A stretch of DNA of 7,103 bases from Chloroflexota bacterium (GTDB lineage Bacteria > Chloroflexota > Limnocylindria > Limnocylindrales > CSP1-4). The first letter of the stretch is position 1; the number at the start of each line of letters is the position of its first letter. The position numbers and the translations under genes were made by a program. Location: the NCBI GenBank assembly GCA_004298915.1, contig SCTE01000458.1, forward strand, positions 1-7,103. The letters are read 5' to 3'. Below are positions 1-6,160 of the stretch, in pieces. The notes below the pieces were generated by a model. That model searched no databases. It was given only the letters and a program-made list of their open reading frames with translations, and was not told the origin of the DNA.

Positions 1-885
1 GGTGTCCGCGCCGGTGCCGGCGAGGTGGCCGTGGAGCATGGTCTCCAGGTCCCGCATCGCCGACGGGATCTGCGCGCCTTCCTCCACCTTCAGGGTCAGT
101 TCGCGGGCCGCGACGCGGTCCACGCCGCTGCCCACCATGAGCAGGTGGCGCCGCCCGGACAGGCGTTCGGCCATGCCGGCCAGGGCCGTGGTCGTGCTGT
201 CGGAGAGACTCACGCTGAGCAACTGTCGAACGTCGGCCGGTGAGGCTGCAGCGGACGTGAGGTGCCCGGCGACTGCGATTCCGGCCAGGATCGGGGAGAT
301 GTACCCGATCGAGTGGCACCAGCTCTGGTCCATTTCGTCGGTCGAGACCGCGATGTCAGCGAACGCCCCACCCGGCGAGCCCGCGGCGGCGGTGATCATC
401 GCGACGGTCGCGCCGGCCTCGCGCGCGGCACTCATGGCTCGATAGGTCGCCTGCGTTCCGCCCTCGTGGCTGACGCCGATGACCACCGCGCCCGGACCGC
501 CGAGGGTCGGTTCGAGTGCCCCTTCGAAGGCCTGCACGGCGATGGGCGAGCCTCCGACCCCGAGGTCGGCCGGCAGGCCGACCGACCGATGGGCGTCGCG
601 CAGGATCTCGGCGACGGCCACGGCTGCGTGCTCGCTCGTCCCGCAGCCGGCCACGATGACCGGCCGCCCGGCACTCGCCGCGGCCCGGATCGCCACGGCC
701 AGGTCGAGGGCGGGACCGCGACCCGCGAGACGCTCGAGGATGCGCTGGGCGAGGGCCGGTTCGGCCTCGATCATCTCGGTCAGGTGGTAGGGAACTCCGG
801 GCCGGGGGCTCGGCATTTCGGACCCCACCCATGGATCGGGGGCTGCGGGGAGCGGCAGGTTGGCATCGAGTCGTCGGTCATGCAT
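1..885 (-). CDS. Double-SIS sugar-phosphate isomerase/deaminase-like protein, GlmS isomerase-like (C-terminus cut by window edge)
   Basis: The reading frame stays open from an ATG at 885 to the left edge, giving 295 residues with no stop, so the C-terminus is missing. The first SIS domain spans about residues 75-205. It has a GlmS-like phosphosugar loop (VAGCGTSEHAA, 78-88) and a second loop (GVSHEGGTQAT, 137-147) where GlmS has ISQSGETADT. A second SIS domain starts near residue 245 (LLMVGSGVDR). The stretch at 265-286 aligns without gaps to the GlmS segment holding Glu488 and His504, placing them at E269 and H285; the third residue, Lys603, would lie outside the window. There is no N-terminal glutaminase domain, so ammonia release from glutamine is not expected. 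AgaS, FrlB-type deglycases or a GATase-less GlmS relative are the likely families; the substrate is unknown. The start lies 72 bases after the sodX stop on the same strand, with a weak GGGGG ribosome site, so cotranscription is plausible. The link to superoxide defence may be only positional. Confidence 0.85.
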   Translation of the reverse strand, partial: MHDRRLDANLPLPAAPDPWVGSEMPSPRPGVPYHLTEMIEAEPALAQRILERLAGRGPALDLAVAIRAAASAGRPVIVAGCGTSEHAAVAVAEILRDAHRSVGLPADLGVGGSPIAVQAFEGALEPTLGGPGAVVIGVSHEGGTQATYRAMSAAREAGATVAMITAAAGSPGGAFADIAVSTDEMDQSWCHSIGYISPILAGIAVAGHLTSAAASPADVRQLLSVSLSDSTTTALAGMAERLSGRRHLLMVGSGVDRVAARELTLKVEEGAQIPSAMRDLETMLHGHLAGTGADT

Positions 886-957
886 GCCCCCGAGGATACG
901 AGGGCCGCGCCGCTCGCGTCCGGGCCGGCGCAGGACGCGAGACAAGGGTCGCGCTGG

Positions 958-1467
958 TCAGGGGGTTGTCGGTGGGCCGATGCGACCGATCCGGCCGATC
1001 CGCTTCCACGGTCCGTAGCGGAACCAGACCCGCCCGACCAGCAGGTCGACCGGGACCGGCCCGAAGCGATCCGAATCGATCGGTGGCCCGTAGCCCGCCG
1101 CCGCCGCGATCGCGGGCGTCGCATCGGCCTCGAGCCAGGCCTCACCCTCGCCCAGCGCGATGTAACCGCCGTTGAACGGCACCCGTTCTCCACCCCGGGC
1201 GCGGACCCGCTTGATGGCCAGGTCGTCCGTGACCGGCTCGCGGAAGACCACGACGCTCCCGGGTCGTGGCCACCGGCGGGTCGTCGGGTCAATGAGGAGC
1301 CAGTCGCCGGGCGCAATGTCGGGCAGCATCGAACCCTCGGCCACGGTCACCCGCCATGGCCCGCGGAGACGCTCCCTGAGCGTCCGCTGCACCTCGCGGC
1401 CGCCACCCGGATCGGCAACCGGATCGACGGCGGCCTGCGTCCCGGTGGACCCTGCGTCCGACGTCAT
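958..1467 (-). CDS. sodX: Nickel-type superoxide dismutase maturation protease (S26 signal peptidase-like)
   Basis: This 169-residue protein belongs to the LexA/signal peptidase I (S26) fold. SodX-type proteases remove the N-terminal propeptide of nickel SOD so that the new His1 can bind nickel. The nucleophile is S46 in VAEGSMLPDIAPGD (42-55), and the general base is K87 in DLAIKRV. The box corresponding to the SPase I GDN...SxDSRxxG motif is degenerate upstream but keeps IDSDRFGPV (130-138). There is no membrane helix, unlike housekeeping signal peptidases, which fits a cytosolic protease acting on a protein that is not exported. The first 30 residues are low in complexity, so a GTG at residue 26 is an alternative start. 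An AGGG eight bases before the ATG supports the longer form. It lies 42 bases downstream of sodN on the same strand, and this adjacency is the strongest argument for SodX over a generic S26 peptidase. The C-terminus carries an odd RIGRIGRIG run (157-164). Confidence 0.9.
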   Translation of the reverse strand: MTSDAGSTGTQAAVDPVADPGGGREVQRTLRERLRGPWRVTVAEGSMLPDIAPGDWLLIDPTTRRWPRPGSVVVFREPVTDDLAIKRVRARGGERVPFNGGYIALGEGEAWLEADATPAIAAAAGYGPPIDSDRFGPVPVDLLVGRVWFRYGPWKRIGRIGRIGPPTTP

Positions 1468-1509
1468 CGGGTCAACCCTGAGCCGCGCCCGGGCCGGGCC
1501 AGGGTCGGT

Positions 1510-1950
1510 TCAGCCGGGCCGACCCGCGACGCGTGTCTTCGACGGACCGCCCGTCGCCTTCCAGGCCGCGTCGACCTCATCGACCAGGTCGAGCAGTCGC
1601 TTGGCATCGGCCAGGTCGGTCGAGGCCTTGACCTTCGAGACCTGTTTGGTGGCCTGCCAGAACAGGTCGTGCAGGTTCGGGACCGCCTCGAGGTGCTCGG
1701 GCTTGAAGTAGTCGTGCCACAGGACGTCGAGATGGTGCTTCACGAGGTCGGCGCGCTCTTCCTTGATGGCGATCGCGCGGGTCCGATAGGCCGTGTCCTC
1801 ATTGGCCGCGTACTTCTCGACGATGCGGTAGCAGGACTCGGCCTCGATTCGGGCCTGCTCGGGGTCGTAGACGCCACACGGAAGGTCGCAGTGGGCACGA
1901 ACGACCGTCTTCGGGGCGATCGTTGCGATGACGGATCGGAACATCGACAT
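1510..1950 (-). CDS. sodN: Nickel superoxide dismutase precursor
   Basis: NiSOD converts two superoxide radicals to oxygen and hydrogen peroxide, usually as a cytosolic hexamer of four-helix bundles. The 146-residue product has a 19-residue propeptide and then the nickel hook HCDLPCGVY starting at H20. After cleavage, H20 becomes His1, C21 and C25 become the Cys2 and Cys6 nickel ligands, and Y28 becomes Tyr9. The rest also follows the family closely, with ARIEAES at 33-39, IKEERADLVKHH at 62-73, and LWHDYFKPEH at 77-86. The mature length of 127 residues is about ten more than the Streptomyces enzyme, the excess being a polar tail (GGPSKTRVAGRPG). An extra cysteine, C40, is not one of the nickel ligands. 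The ATG at 1950 is preceded by a strong AAGGAG site, and a second ATG two codons in would also fit. sodX follows after 42 bases. A TTGACA promoter lies upstream. No clear Nur operator was recognised. Confidence 0.97.
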   Translation of the reverse strand: MSMFRSVIATIAPKTVVRAHCDLPCGVYDPEQARIEAESCYRIVEKYAANEDTAYRTRAIAIKEERADLVKHHLDVLWHDYFKPEHLEAVPNLHDLFWQATKQVSKVKASTDLADAKRLLDLVDEVDAAWKATGGPSKTRVAGRPG

Positions 1951-1953
1951 GGG

Positions 1954-1960
1954 ACTCCTT
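1954..1960 (-). promoter_or_regulatory. Strong ribosome binding site of sodN
   Basis: The minus strand reads AAGGAGT directly before CCC and the sodN ATG. It is the best Shine-Dalgarno match in the window, which suggests high translation. It contrasts with the plus-strand LysM gene and the NTF2-like gene, which have none. Confidence 0.75.
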
Positions 1961-1992
1961 CGGCGCTTGGGAGGGCACTCGTTGGTGAGATG

Positions 1993-2021
1993 AGTGTCCG
2001 GAGGGGACGCGGCCCTGTCAA
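1993..2021 (-). promoter_or_regulatory. Candidate sigma70-type promoter of sodN
   Basis: On the minus strand a perfect -35 box TTGACA (2021-2016) is followed, after 17 bases, by GACACT (1998-1993), which matches the -10 consensus at three of six positions. Transcription would begin near 1986, giving a leader of about 36 bases that ends in the AAGGAG ribosome site. It lies within the 90 bases between the GH18 stop and the sodN start, so sodN can be expressed separately from the upstream gene. Imperfect arms ACGCGG and CCGCGT flank the -35 box, but they are too weak to call an operator. Confidence 0.5.
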
Positions 2022-2040
2022 ACGCCGCCAGGCCCCGCGT

Positions 2041-4155
2041 TCAGGAGGCGGCGAGCGCGTCCCGGATCGCGTGCACGACCGCCTCGCCGACGACCGCGAC
2101 ACCACCGGCGACGATGGCATGCGACGGGTTGAGCCGGATGATCTCGGCGCGAATGGCAGCGGACAGGGCCTGCGGAGCCGTGAGAACCATTGGCGCGCCG
2201 CGGGACCCGGCCGCGGCAGCGGCCGCAAGGGCATCCGCGAACCCGAGGCCCGAGGCGACGTAGACGACGGGAACGCCGGCGTCGAACGTTGCCGCGACGG
2301 CGGCCGACGTCGCATACCGATCGGTGCCGGCGAGGCGGGACACGGTGGCGCCCGGCACGAGTGCCGCGACGGCGGCACGGACCGAGTCGGCGACGACGGA
2401 CGTGCCGCCGACGATGACGACGCGCGACGGCCCCAGCCGGACGAGCTCCTGCGCCGTGGCATCGGGCAGGCCGTCGGCCCTGGTCAGGAGCACCGGGCCG
2501 CCATCGCGTGCCGCTGCCGGCGCTGCGGACACCGCGTCGGCAAAGCCGAATCCCGGCACGACATAGGCGACCGGCGCGCCATCGGCGTAGGTCGCAGCCG
2601 AGAGGGCCGCGGCCGTCGAGTAGCGATCGAGGCCCGCGAGGCGTTGCGCACCACCGGGCGCGCTGGCTCCGAGCGCTGCGAGGACGGCATCGGACACGGC
2701 CGCGGCTCCCCCGACGACGACGATCCGGCTCGGCTTGAGCCGCGCGATGGCCGCGGCCGTCGCGGCAGGGATCGCGGTCGGGGTCACGAGCAGGACCGGC
2801 GCGCGCTTCGCGCCGGCGACCGCGGCGGCAGCAAGGGCGTCGGCGAAGGCGGCGCCCGTCGCCACGTAGACGACGTCGAGGCCGGGCTGGAACGCGTCGC
2901 CGGCAATCGCCGCTGCCGTGGCATAGCGATCGGGGCCGGCGATGCGAACGGTGGCGAACGAGGCGGCGATGGCGTCCCAGTATCCGGCGACGCCGCGGTC
3001 ATAGCCGAGCGTCCAGATCCCGACGCCGCCCAGGCCGCGCCGGTTGGCAAGGTCGTACTTCGCGCGGAGCGTGACGGGGTCATCGAAGTACGTCTGCGTC
3101 CAGACCCCGGTTCCCGGATCCTGGATGGCGAACCACTTCGTCCCCTCGGCCGGGTCGTGGTTGATCACGGTGCCGACGGGAATGGTGGCCATCTCGTCGC
3201 TCGGGATGAAGACGCCGGCCGACCCGGTCGTCGATGCGTTCAGGAGACCCGAGGTCGTGGTCCACGACCGCCCGTAATAGGGCAGGCCGAGGAGGAGTCG
3301 CGATGCAGGGATGCCCTTCGAGGCGTACGTGTCCAGGGTCCACGTCAGGCTGGTCTGGCTGGCCGGTCGCGCGATCGGCGCGATGCTGCCGGCCGGATTC
3401 GCCCCGGCCGTCCGGTAGCTGTAGCCCATGATGAACACGCGGTCGGCGCCGTTGGCGAGCGCCTGGACGGCCATGTTGGCCCCCGACACGTTGCCGTTCG
3501 TGGCCACCGACACCTGTGCTGCGGGGTTCCACGCTCGAAGCGCTGCGCGGAGCTGGCCGACGAACTGGCCGTACGCCGCGAAGTTCTCGTTGGCGAGCGA
3601 CTCGACATCGAGGTTGATGCCATCGAGTCCCTCGGCCTTGACGAGGTTCGACAGCGCCGCGACCGCGTTGCTCATGGCGGCGGCATTCGTGAAGAAGGCG
3701 GCGTTCTTCGCAAGGCCGAACGAGGTCACGGTGAGGTCAACACGGACCCCGGCCGCTTGAGCGTGGGAAACGATCGTGGCGGCATTCGAACCGGTGACGG
3801 CCGCGTAGCCGGTCGCCGTCGTGACGATCGCCCCGTCGGCGTCGAACCCGACCGAGAACAGGGCGATGTCCGTCAGCAGGTCATAGCGGAGGTAGACGTC
3901 GGTTGTGGCGTCGATCTCCCAGTACGGCAGGTAGCCGTAGACGTCGGCGGACAGCGTCCGGGCGACCTGGGCTGCGGTCAGCGGGCTCGCCGACGTCGGC
4001 GCGGTGCCCGTCGAGGGCGGGAGCGACTGACTCGCTTCGACGGGCACCGGCGAACCCGACCGCAGGATCGTCAGCGCGAGGAGGATGGCGAGCGCCGCGG
4101 GTCGTCGCTGCGACGCAGGCCGGCGGGGGCGCGGGGCGGTCGGGTCGGCAGTCAT
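2041..4155 (-). CDS. Secreted GH18-family hydrolase (SleL/YaaH-like) with three cell-wall-binding type 2 repeats
   Basis: This 704-residue protein is probably exported. It has an arginine-rich start, a hydrophobic core at about 20-31 (AALAILLALTIL), and a possible cleavage site near residue 41. A GH18 barrel spans about 72-400, beginning VYGYLPYWE. Its catalytic strand is DGINLDVES (178-186), with E185 as the proposed acid. Classical chitinases have DGxDxDxE; the Asn at 181 resembles the YaaH/SleL peptidoglycan N-acetylglucosaminidases. MGYSYR (243-248), LPYYGRSW (291-298) and GIWTLGYD (379-386) are further GH18 features. Three PF04122 (CWB2) repeats follow at about 404-493, 505-597 and 607-700. 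Each opens with an RLAGxDRYxTAAA-type motif and has a VVGG-type turn. In Clostridioides difficile such repeats bind anionic wall polymer. The protein therefore probably cleaves or remodels wall glycan while held to the envelope; the actual substrate cannot be told. The ATG is preceded by only a weak ribosome site. The upstream SRPBCC gene ends 120 bases away, and sodN begins 90 bases downstream. Confidence 0.9.
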   Translation of the reverse strand: MTADPTAPRPRRPASQRRPAALAILLALTILRSGSPVPVEASQSLPPSTGTAPTSASPLTAAQVARTLSADVYGYLPYWEIDATTDVYLRYDLLTDIALFSVGFDADGAIVTTATGYAAVTGSNAATIVSHAQAAGVRVDLTVTSFGLAKNAAFFTNAAAMSNAVAALSNLVKAEGLDGINLDVESLANENFAAYGQFVGQLRAALRAWNPAAQVSVATNGNVSGANMAVQALANGADRVFIMGYSYRTAGANPAGSIAPIARPASQTSLTWTLDTYASKGIPASRLLLGLPYYGRSWTTTSGLLNASTTGSAGVFIPSDEMATIPVGTVINHDPAEGTKWFAIQDPGTGVWTQTYFDDPVTLRAKYDLANRRGLGGVGIWTLGYDRGVAGYWDAIAASFATVRIAGPDRYATAAAIAGDAFQPGLDVVYVATGAAFADALAAAAVAGAKRAPVLLVTPTAIPAATAAAIARLKPSRIVVVGGAAAVSDAVLAALGASAPGGAQRLAGLDRYSTAAALSAATYADGAPVAYVVPGFGFADAVSAAPAAARDGGPVLLTRADGLPDATAQELVRLGPSRVVIVGGTSVVADSVRAAVAALVPGATVSRLAGTDRYATSAAVAATFDAGVPVVYVASGLGFADALAAAAAAGSRGAPMVLTAPQALSAAIRAEIIRLNPSHAIVAGGVAVVGEAVVHAIRDALAAS
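2056..2946 (-). repeat. Three tandem CWB2 (PF04122) repeat units within the GH18 gene
   Basis: The units encode residues 404-493 (2677-2946), 505-597 (2365-2643) and 607-700 (2056-2337). All share the opening RxAGxDRY motif (IAGPDRYATAAA, LAGLDRYSTAAA, LAGTDRYATSAA), a FADA block (FADALAAAA, FADAVSAAP, FADALAAAA) and a PSxxxVxGG turn. The clostridial ILL-type position reads VLL, VLL and MVL in the three copies. They are diverged paralogous units, not recent exact duplications. Confidence 0.88.
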
Positions 4156-4213
4156 GGGTCCAGGACTCGGTGCGTGGGATCAGCTGGTTGCCCCGACCCT
4201 ACTGGATTCCGGC

Positions 4214-4229
4214 GGCGGGGGCCCCCGCC
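4214..4229. other. Perfect 16-base GC palindrome in the gap between the SRPBCC and GH18 genes
   Basis: GGCGGGGGCCCCCGCC is perfectly self-complementary with no spacer. It lies in the 120-base gap between the SRPBCC stop (4276) and the GH18 start (4155), about 60 bases upstream of the latter. It could act as a repressor site or as part of a terminator, but there is no U tract. A nearby TAGGGT (minus strand, 4201-4196) could be a weak -10 box for the GH18 gene; I see no matching -35. Confidence 0.4.
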
Positions 4230-4275
4230 CACTGGTTCCCGGGCGATGGGTCGATGGTCCCGGCCGCCGTCCGCC

Positions 4276-4740
4276 TCAGGATTCGGTGATCTTCGCGAGG
4301 CGGGCCAGGGACGCCTCGAAACTTCGTCCGATCGGGCCGGGGGCGAGCACCGTCAGCATGAACGTATTGACGAGCGTTCCGGGCTCGGCCATCAATCGGT
4401 AGGTCACCAGGGCGCCGGTCCCATCCGGGGCGATCGTCACCTCGGCAGTGGCCTCCTTCGCGAAAACGACCGAGCCGACCTTGCCATCAACGCGCTCCTG
4501 CTCATGGCGCCACCTGAGCAGTCGCTCCGGTTCTCGTTCGATGACGACGGAATCGATCTCGGTCGCGTGGCCCCGAGCATGCCCGAACATCCGCTGCTTC
4601 CGCCCGATGCCGTCGCCGGACAGGATCTCCGCGCGCTCGGCCTCGACAAACCACTCGGGCCACCGGGTGACGTCGTCAACGAGCGGCCAGATCACCTCGG
4701 GCGACGCCGCAATGTGGCGGGTTCGCTGGAACGTCTTCAT
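4276..4740 (-). CDS. SRPBCC-fold protein (polyketide cyclase/dehydrase-like)
   Basis: The 154-residue product matches the START/Bet v1-like SRPBCC pattern. It opens with a strand ending in RHIAASPEVIWPLVDDVTRWPEW (8-30), where the helix after the AxPExVW-type motif and the WPEW segment are typical. Strands with alternating polarity follow (for example LLRWRHEQER at 74-83, AEVTIAPDGTGALVTYRL around 99-116), and then a long C-terminal amphipathic helix (FEASLARLAKI, 141-151). The fold makes a deep hydrophobic pocket for lipid or polyketide-like ligands; the ligand here is unknown. The start at 4740 was chosen because GAGGA lies just upstream and because the fold begins directly after it. The open frame continues further upstream, but that part is arginine/proline-rich shadow of the opposite-strand gene. 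It is divergent from the LysM gene and lies 120 bases upstream of the GH18 gene. Confidence 0.85.
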   Translation of the reverse strand: MKTFQRTRHIAASPEVIWPLVDDVTRWPEWFVEAERAEILSGDGIGRKQRMFGHARGHATEIDSVVIEREPERLLRWRHEQERVDGKVGSVVFAKEATAEVTIAPDGTGALVTYRLMAEPGTLVNTFMLTVLAPGPIGRSFEASLARLAKITES

Positions 4741-4779
4741 CGGGTCCTCGGCTGGCGGGAAGGCGGCGGTAGACATCCG

Positions 4780-4807
4780 ATGATCAGCATGTTCCGCGAG
4801 ATTGCAA
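4780..4807 (-). promoter_or_regulatory. Weak candidate promoter for the SRPBCC gene
   Basis: On the minus strand TTGCAA (4807-4802) is followed after 16 bases by GATCAT (4785-4780); each matches consensus at four of six positions. Transcription would begin near 4773, leaving about 32 bases that contain the GAGGA ribosome site. Overlap with the divergent LysM regulatory region is possible. This is a pattern match only. Confidence 0.3.
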
Positions 4808-4854
4808 CCCAGGCGCCCCGGTTCGACGAACGCCGGCCCGGTCGGATCGGCCGG

Positions 4855-4871
4855 TATGATGGGCGGCGATG
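4855..4871 (+). promoter_or_regulatory. -10 box positioned for leaderless transcription of the LysM gene
   Basis: TATGAT (4855-4860) matches the -10 consensus at five of six positions and ends eight bases before the ATG at 4869. Transcription from it should therefore begin at or within a base or two of the start codon. No Shine-Dalgarno site is present between the box and the ATG (GGGCGGCG), and no good -35 box lies at the usual distance. This arrangement is known for leaderless genes in high-GC bacteria such as mycobacteria and Deinococcus. Confidence 0.55.
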
Positions 4872-6071
4872 ACTGAGCCCGGGCTTCCCATCGTCGACGG
4901 CGCGATCGCCTGCCCGTTCGTGGCGTTCGAAGGCGACCGCGATTCGCGCGCCACGAGCCCGGACCACCTCCACCGATGTTATGCGGAGGTCCGCCCCGCG
5001 CCACGCGCGCTGGCCCATCAGCAGGCGTATTGCCTGTCGTCGGCGTTCGCGGTCTGCCCGACGTTCCAGGACTGGGCAAGGCGCGAAGCTGCCCAGGCCC
5101 GATCGGACTCCTCGTCGGTCGCCGCCGCAGCTGATGGGGACGGCCACGAGCCGACGCCCGACGGCGATGGCCCAGTGCGCCGCGGCGGTCCCGAGCGCAA
5201 CCCGCCGCGTGACTGGGCTTCACCGCCACCCTGGATGGGCGAGGGGCGCAGGGCGCCACTCGGCGCCGACGATGCGGATGACCAACCCGACGTCGTGCCC
5301 ATCCCGCCCAGGGGTGGTGGCCTCGCGGGATCGTTCGCCGATCGGGTGGCGGGCCAGCCAGCCTCGCGCCAGCCACCGGAGCGGGGGACGGCCGATTCGA
5401 GCGGCGCCGAGCGTGCGGCTCAGGCCCCGGCCGAGGAATCCCTCTGGCGCGAGCCCGCCGAGCACGAACGCCAGCCGGCCGGACGAATGGCCGAGGCGGT
5501 GGGCGACGAACCGGCAGCAGATGTGCTCGGCGACGTCGACGACGACCGGCCCGCAATGCCCCGCTCGCGTCGCGCGGGTCGCTCGCAACTCGACCGGACC
5601 GCGCCGTCGTGGGAGCGCCTGCCGCGCCGCGAGGCGTATCCGACGCTCAAGACACGCATGGGCCTGTCGGGCGTCTCGATGCCGCCGATGCTCGTGGCGG
5701 TGGCCGCCCTCGTGATCGCGGCCATCGCCCTGTTTGCCCTGCCGGCGATCCTCGGGGTCGGCAATCCGCCGTCGACGCCCGGGCCGAGCCAGTCGGCAGG
5801 GCCGAGTGCCGGTTCCGCGAGCCCCACGCCGCTCGTCCCGACGCCCGTTCCCGAGCCGACCCAGCAGATCTACGTCGTCCAGGCCGGCGACACGATGTCC
5901 CGGATCGCGAACCGGTTCGGCGTGCCGCTGGCCGTCCTGTGCGACACGAACAAGGCCACGATCCCCAACTGTGACAAGGTCGTGGTCGGCCAGAACGTGA
6001 TCATCCCGTCGGTCGCTCCGACGACGGTTCCAGGAGCGTCCCCGAGCCCGGAGGCGTCGGCGACACCGTAG
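4869..6071 (+). CDS. Membrane-anchored LysM protein with an N-terminal cytoplasmic Cys/His module
   Basis: This 400-residue protein has four parts. Residues 13-69 form a compact module, ACPFVAF, then HLHRC (33-37), HQQAYC (50-55) and CPTFQDW (63-69). It has four cysteines (C15, C37, C55, C63) and several histidines, a spacing that suggests metal or Fe-S binding. Residues 70-255 are rich in Asp, Pro, Arg and Ala and look disordered. A single membrane helix runs at 273-297, with positive residues before it (RREAYPTLKTR), so the N-terminus should be cytoplasmic. A Pro/Ser/Thr linker leads to one LysM domain at about 333-379 (YVVQAGDTMSRIANRFGVPL...), which binds N-acetylglucosamine polymers such as peptidoglycan. 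C358 and C368 could form an external disulphide. From memory, similar four-Cys N-termini recur in Chloroflexota LysM proteins, but I know no established name or function. It could sense or anchor at the wall from inside; that is inference. Confidence 0.85.
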   Translation: MTEPGLPIVDGAIACPFVAFEGDRDSRATSPDHLHRCYAEVRPAPRALAHQQAYCLSSAFAVCPTFQDWARREAAQARSDSSSVAAAADGDGHEPTPDGDGPVRRGGPERNPPRDWASPPPWMGEGRRAPLGADDADDQPDVVPIPPRGGGLAGSFADRVAGQPASRQPPERGTADSSGAERAAQAPAEESLWREPAEHERQPAGRMAEAVGDEPAADVLGDVDDDRPAMPRSRRAGRSQLDRTAPSWERLPRREAYPTLKTRMGLSGVSMPPMLVAVAALVIAAIALFALPAILGVGNPPSTPGPSQSAGPSAGSASPTPLVPTPVPEPTQQIYVVQAGDTMSRIANRFGVPLAVLCDTNKATIPNCDKVVVGQNVIIPSVAPTTVPGASPSPEASATP

Positions 6072-6160
6072 GCGCCGGTCCCGGCTGGCGCGCCATGTCT
6101 CGCGTTGCCCAGCCTCGTTGCGTCGCCCGCGGATTGCCCCGAGGCGGGTCGGCTCGCGGA
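6072..6160. other. Convergent intergenic region, possible bidirectional termination
   Basis: The LysM gene (plus) and the NTF2-like gene (minus) end facing each other here. The gap holds the 10-base palindrome TGGCGCGCCA (6086-6095) and several short GC arms, for example CCCGC and GCGGG around 6128-6149. None is followed by a U-rich run on either strand, so a classical intrinsic terminator cannot be named. No small gene is evident. Confidence 0.3.

Noticed and set aside
2..832. Open frames on both strands at the left end (2-445 plus, 356-832 minus)
   Set aside because: They are shadows of the SIS gene, whose frame is open from 885 to the edge and gives recognisable SIS motifs.
1487..1494. 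GCCCGGGC palindrome between sodN and sodX
   Set aside because: Eight bases of GC palindrome is expected by chance here and there is no U tract; it was not called as a terminator or attenuator.
2016..2040. ACGCGG/CCGCGT inverted arms around the sodN -35 box as a metal-regulator operator
   Set aside because: The arms are short and imperfectly placed, and they do not resemble a Nur or Fur box.
262..4872. A 1,536-residue stop-free plus-strand reading frame
   Set aside because: It is antisense to five well-supported minus-strand genes (SIS, sodX, sodN, GH18, SRPBCC). Its translation is Arg/Gly/Asp-rich with no domain. Stop-free antisense frames are expected at this GC content.
4741..5556. N-terminal extension of the SRPBCC gene up to a 426-residue protein
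   Set aside because: The extension is Arg/Pro-rich, lies antisense to the LysM gene, and precedes a start with a good ribosome site exactly where the SRPBCC fold begins.
5018..5827. Several minus-strand open frames under the LysM gene
   Set aside because: They show biased Arg/Gly/Ser composition and no motifs, and they are antisense to a gene with TM and LysM features.
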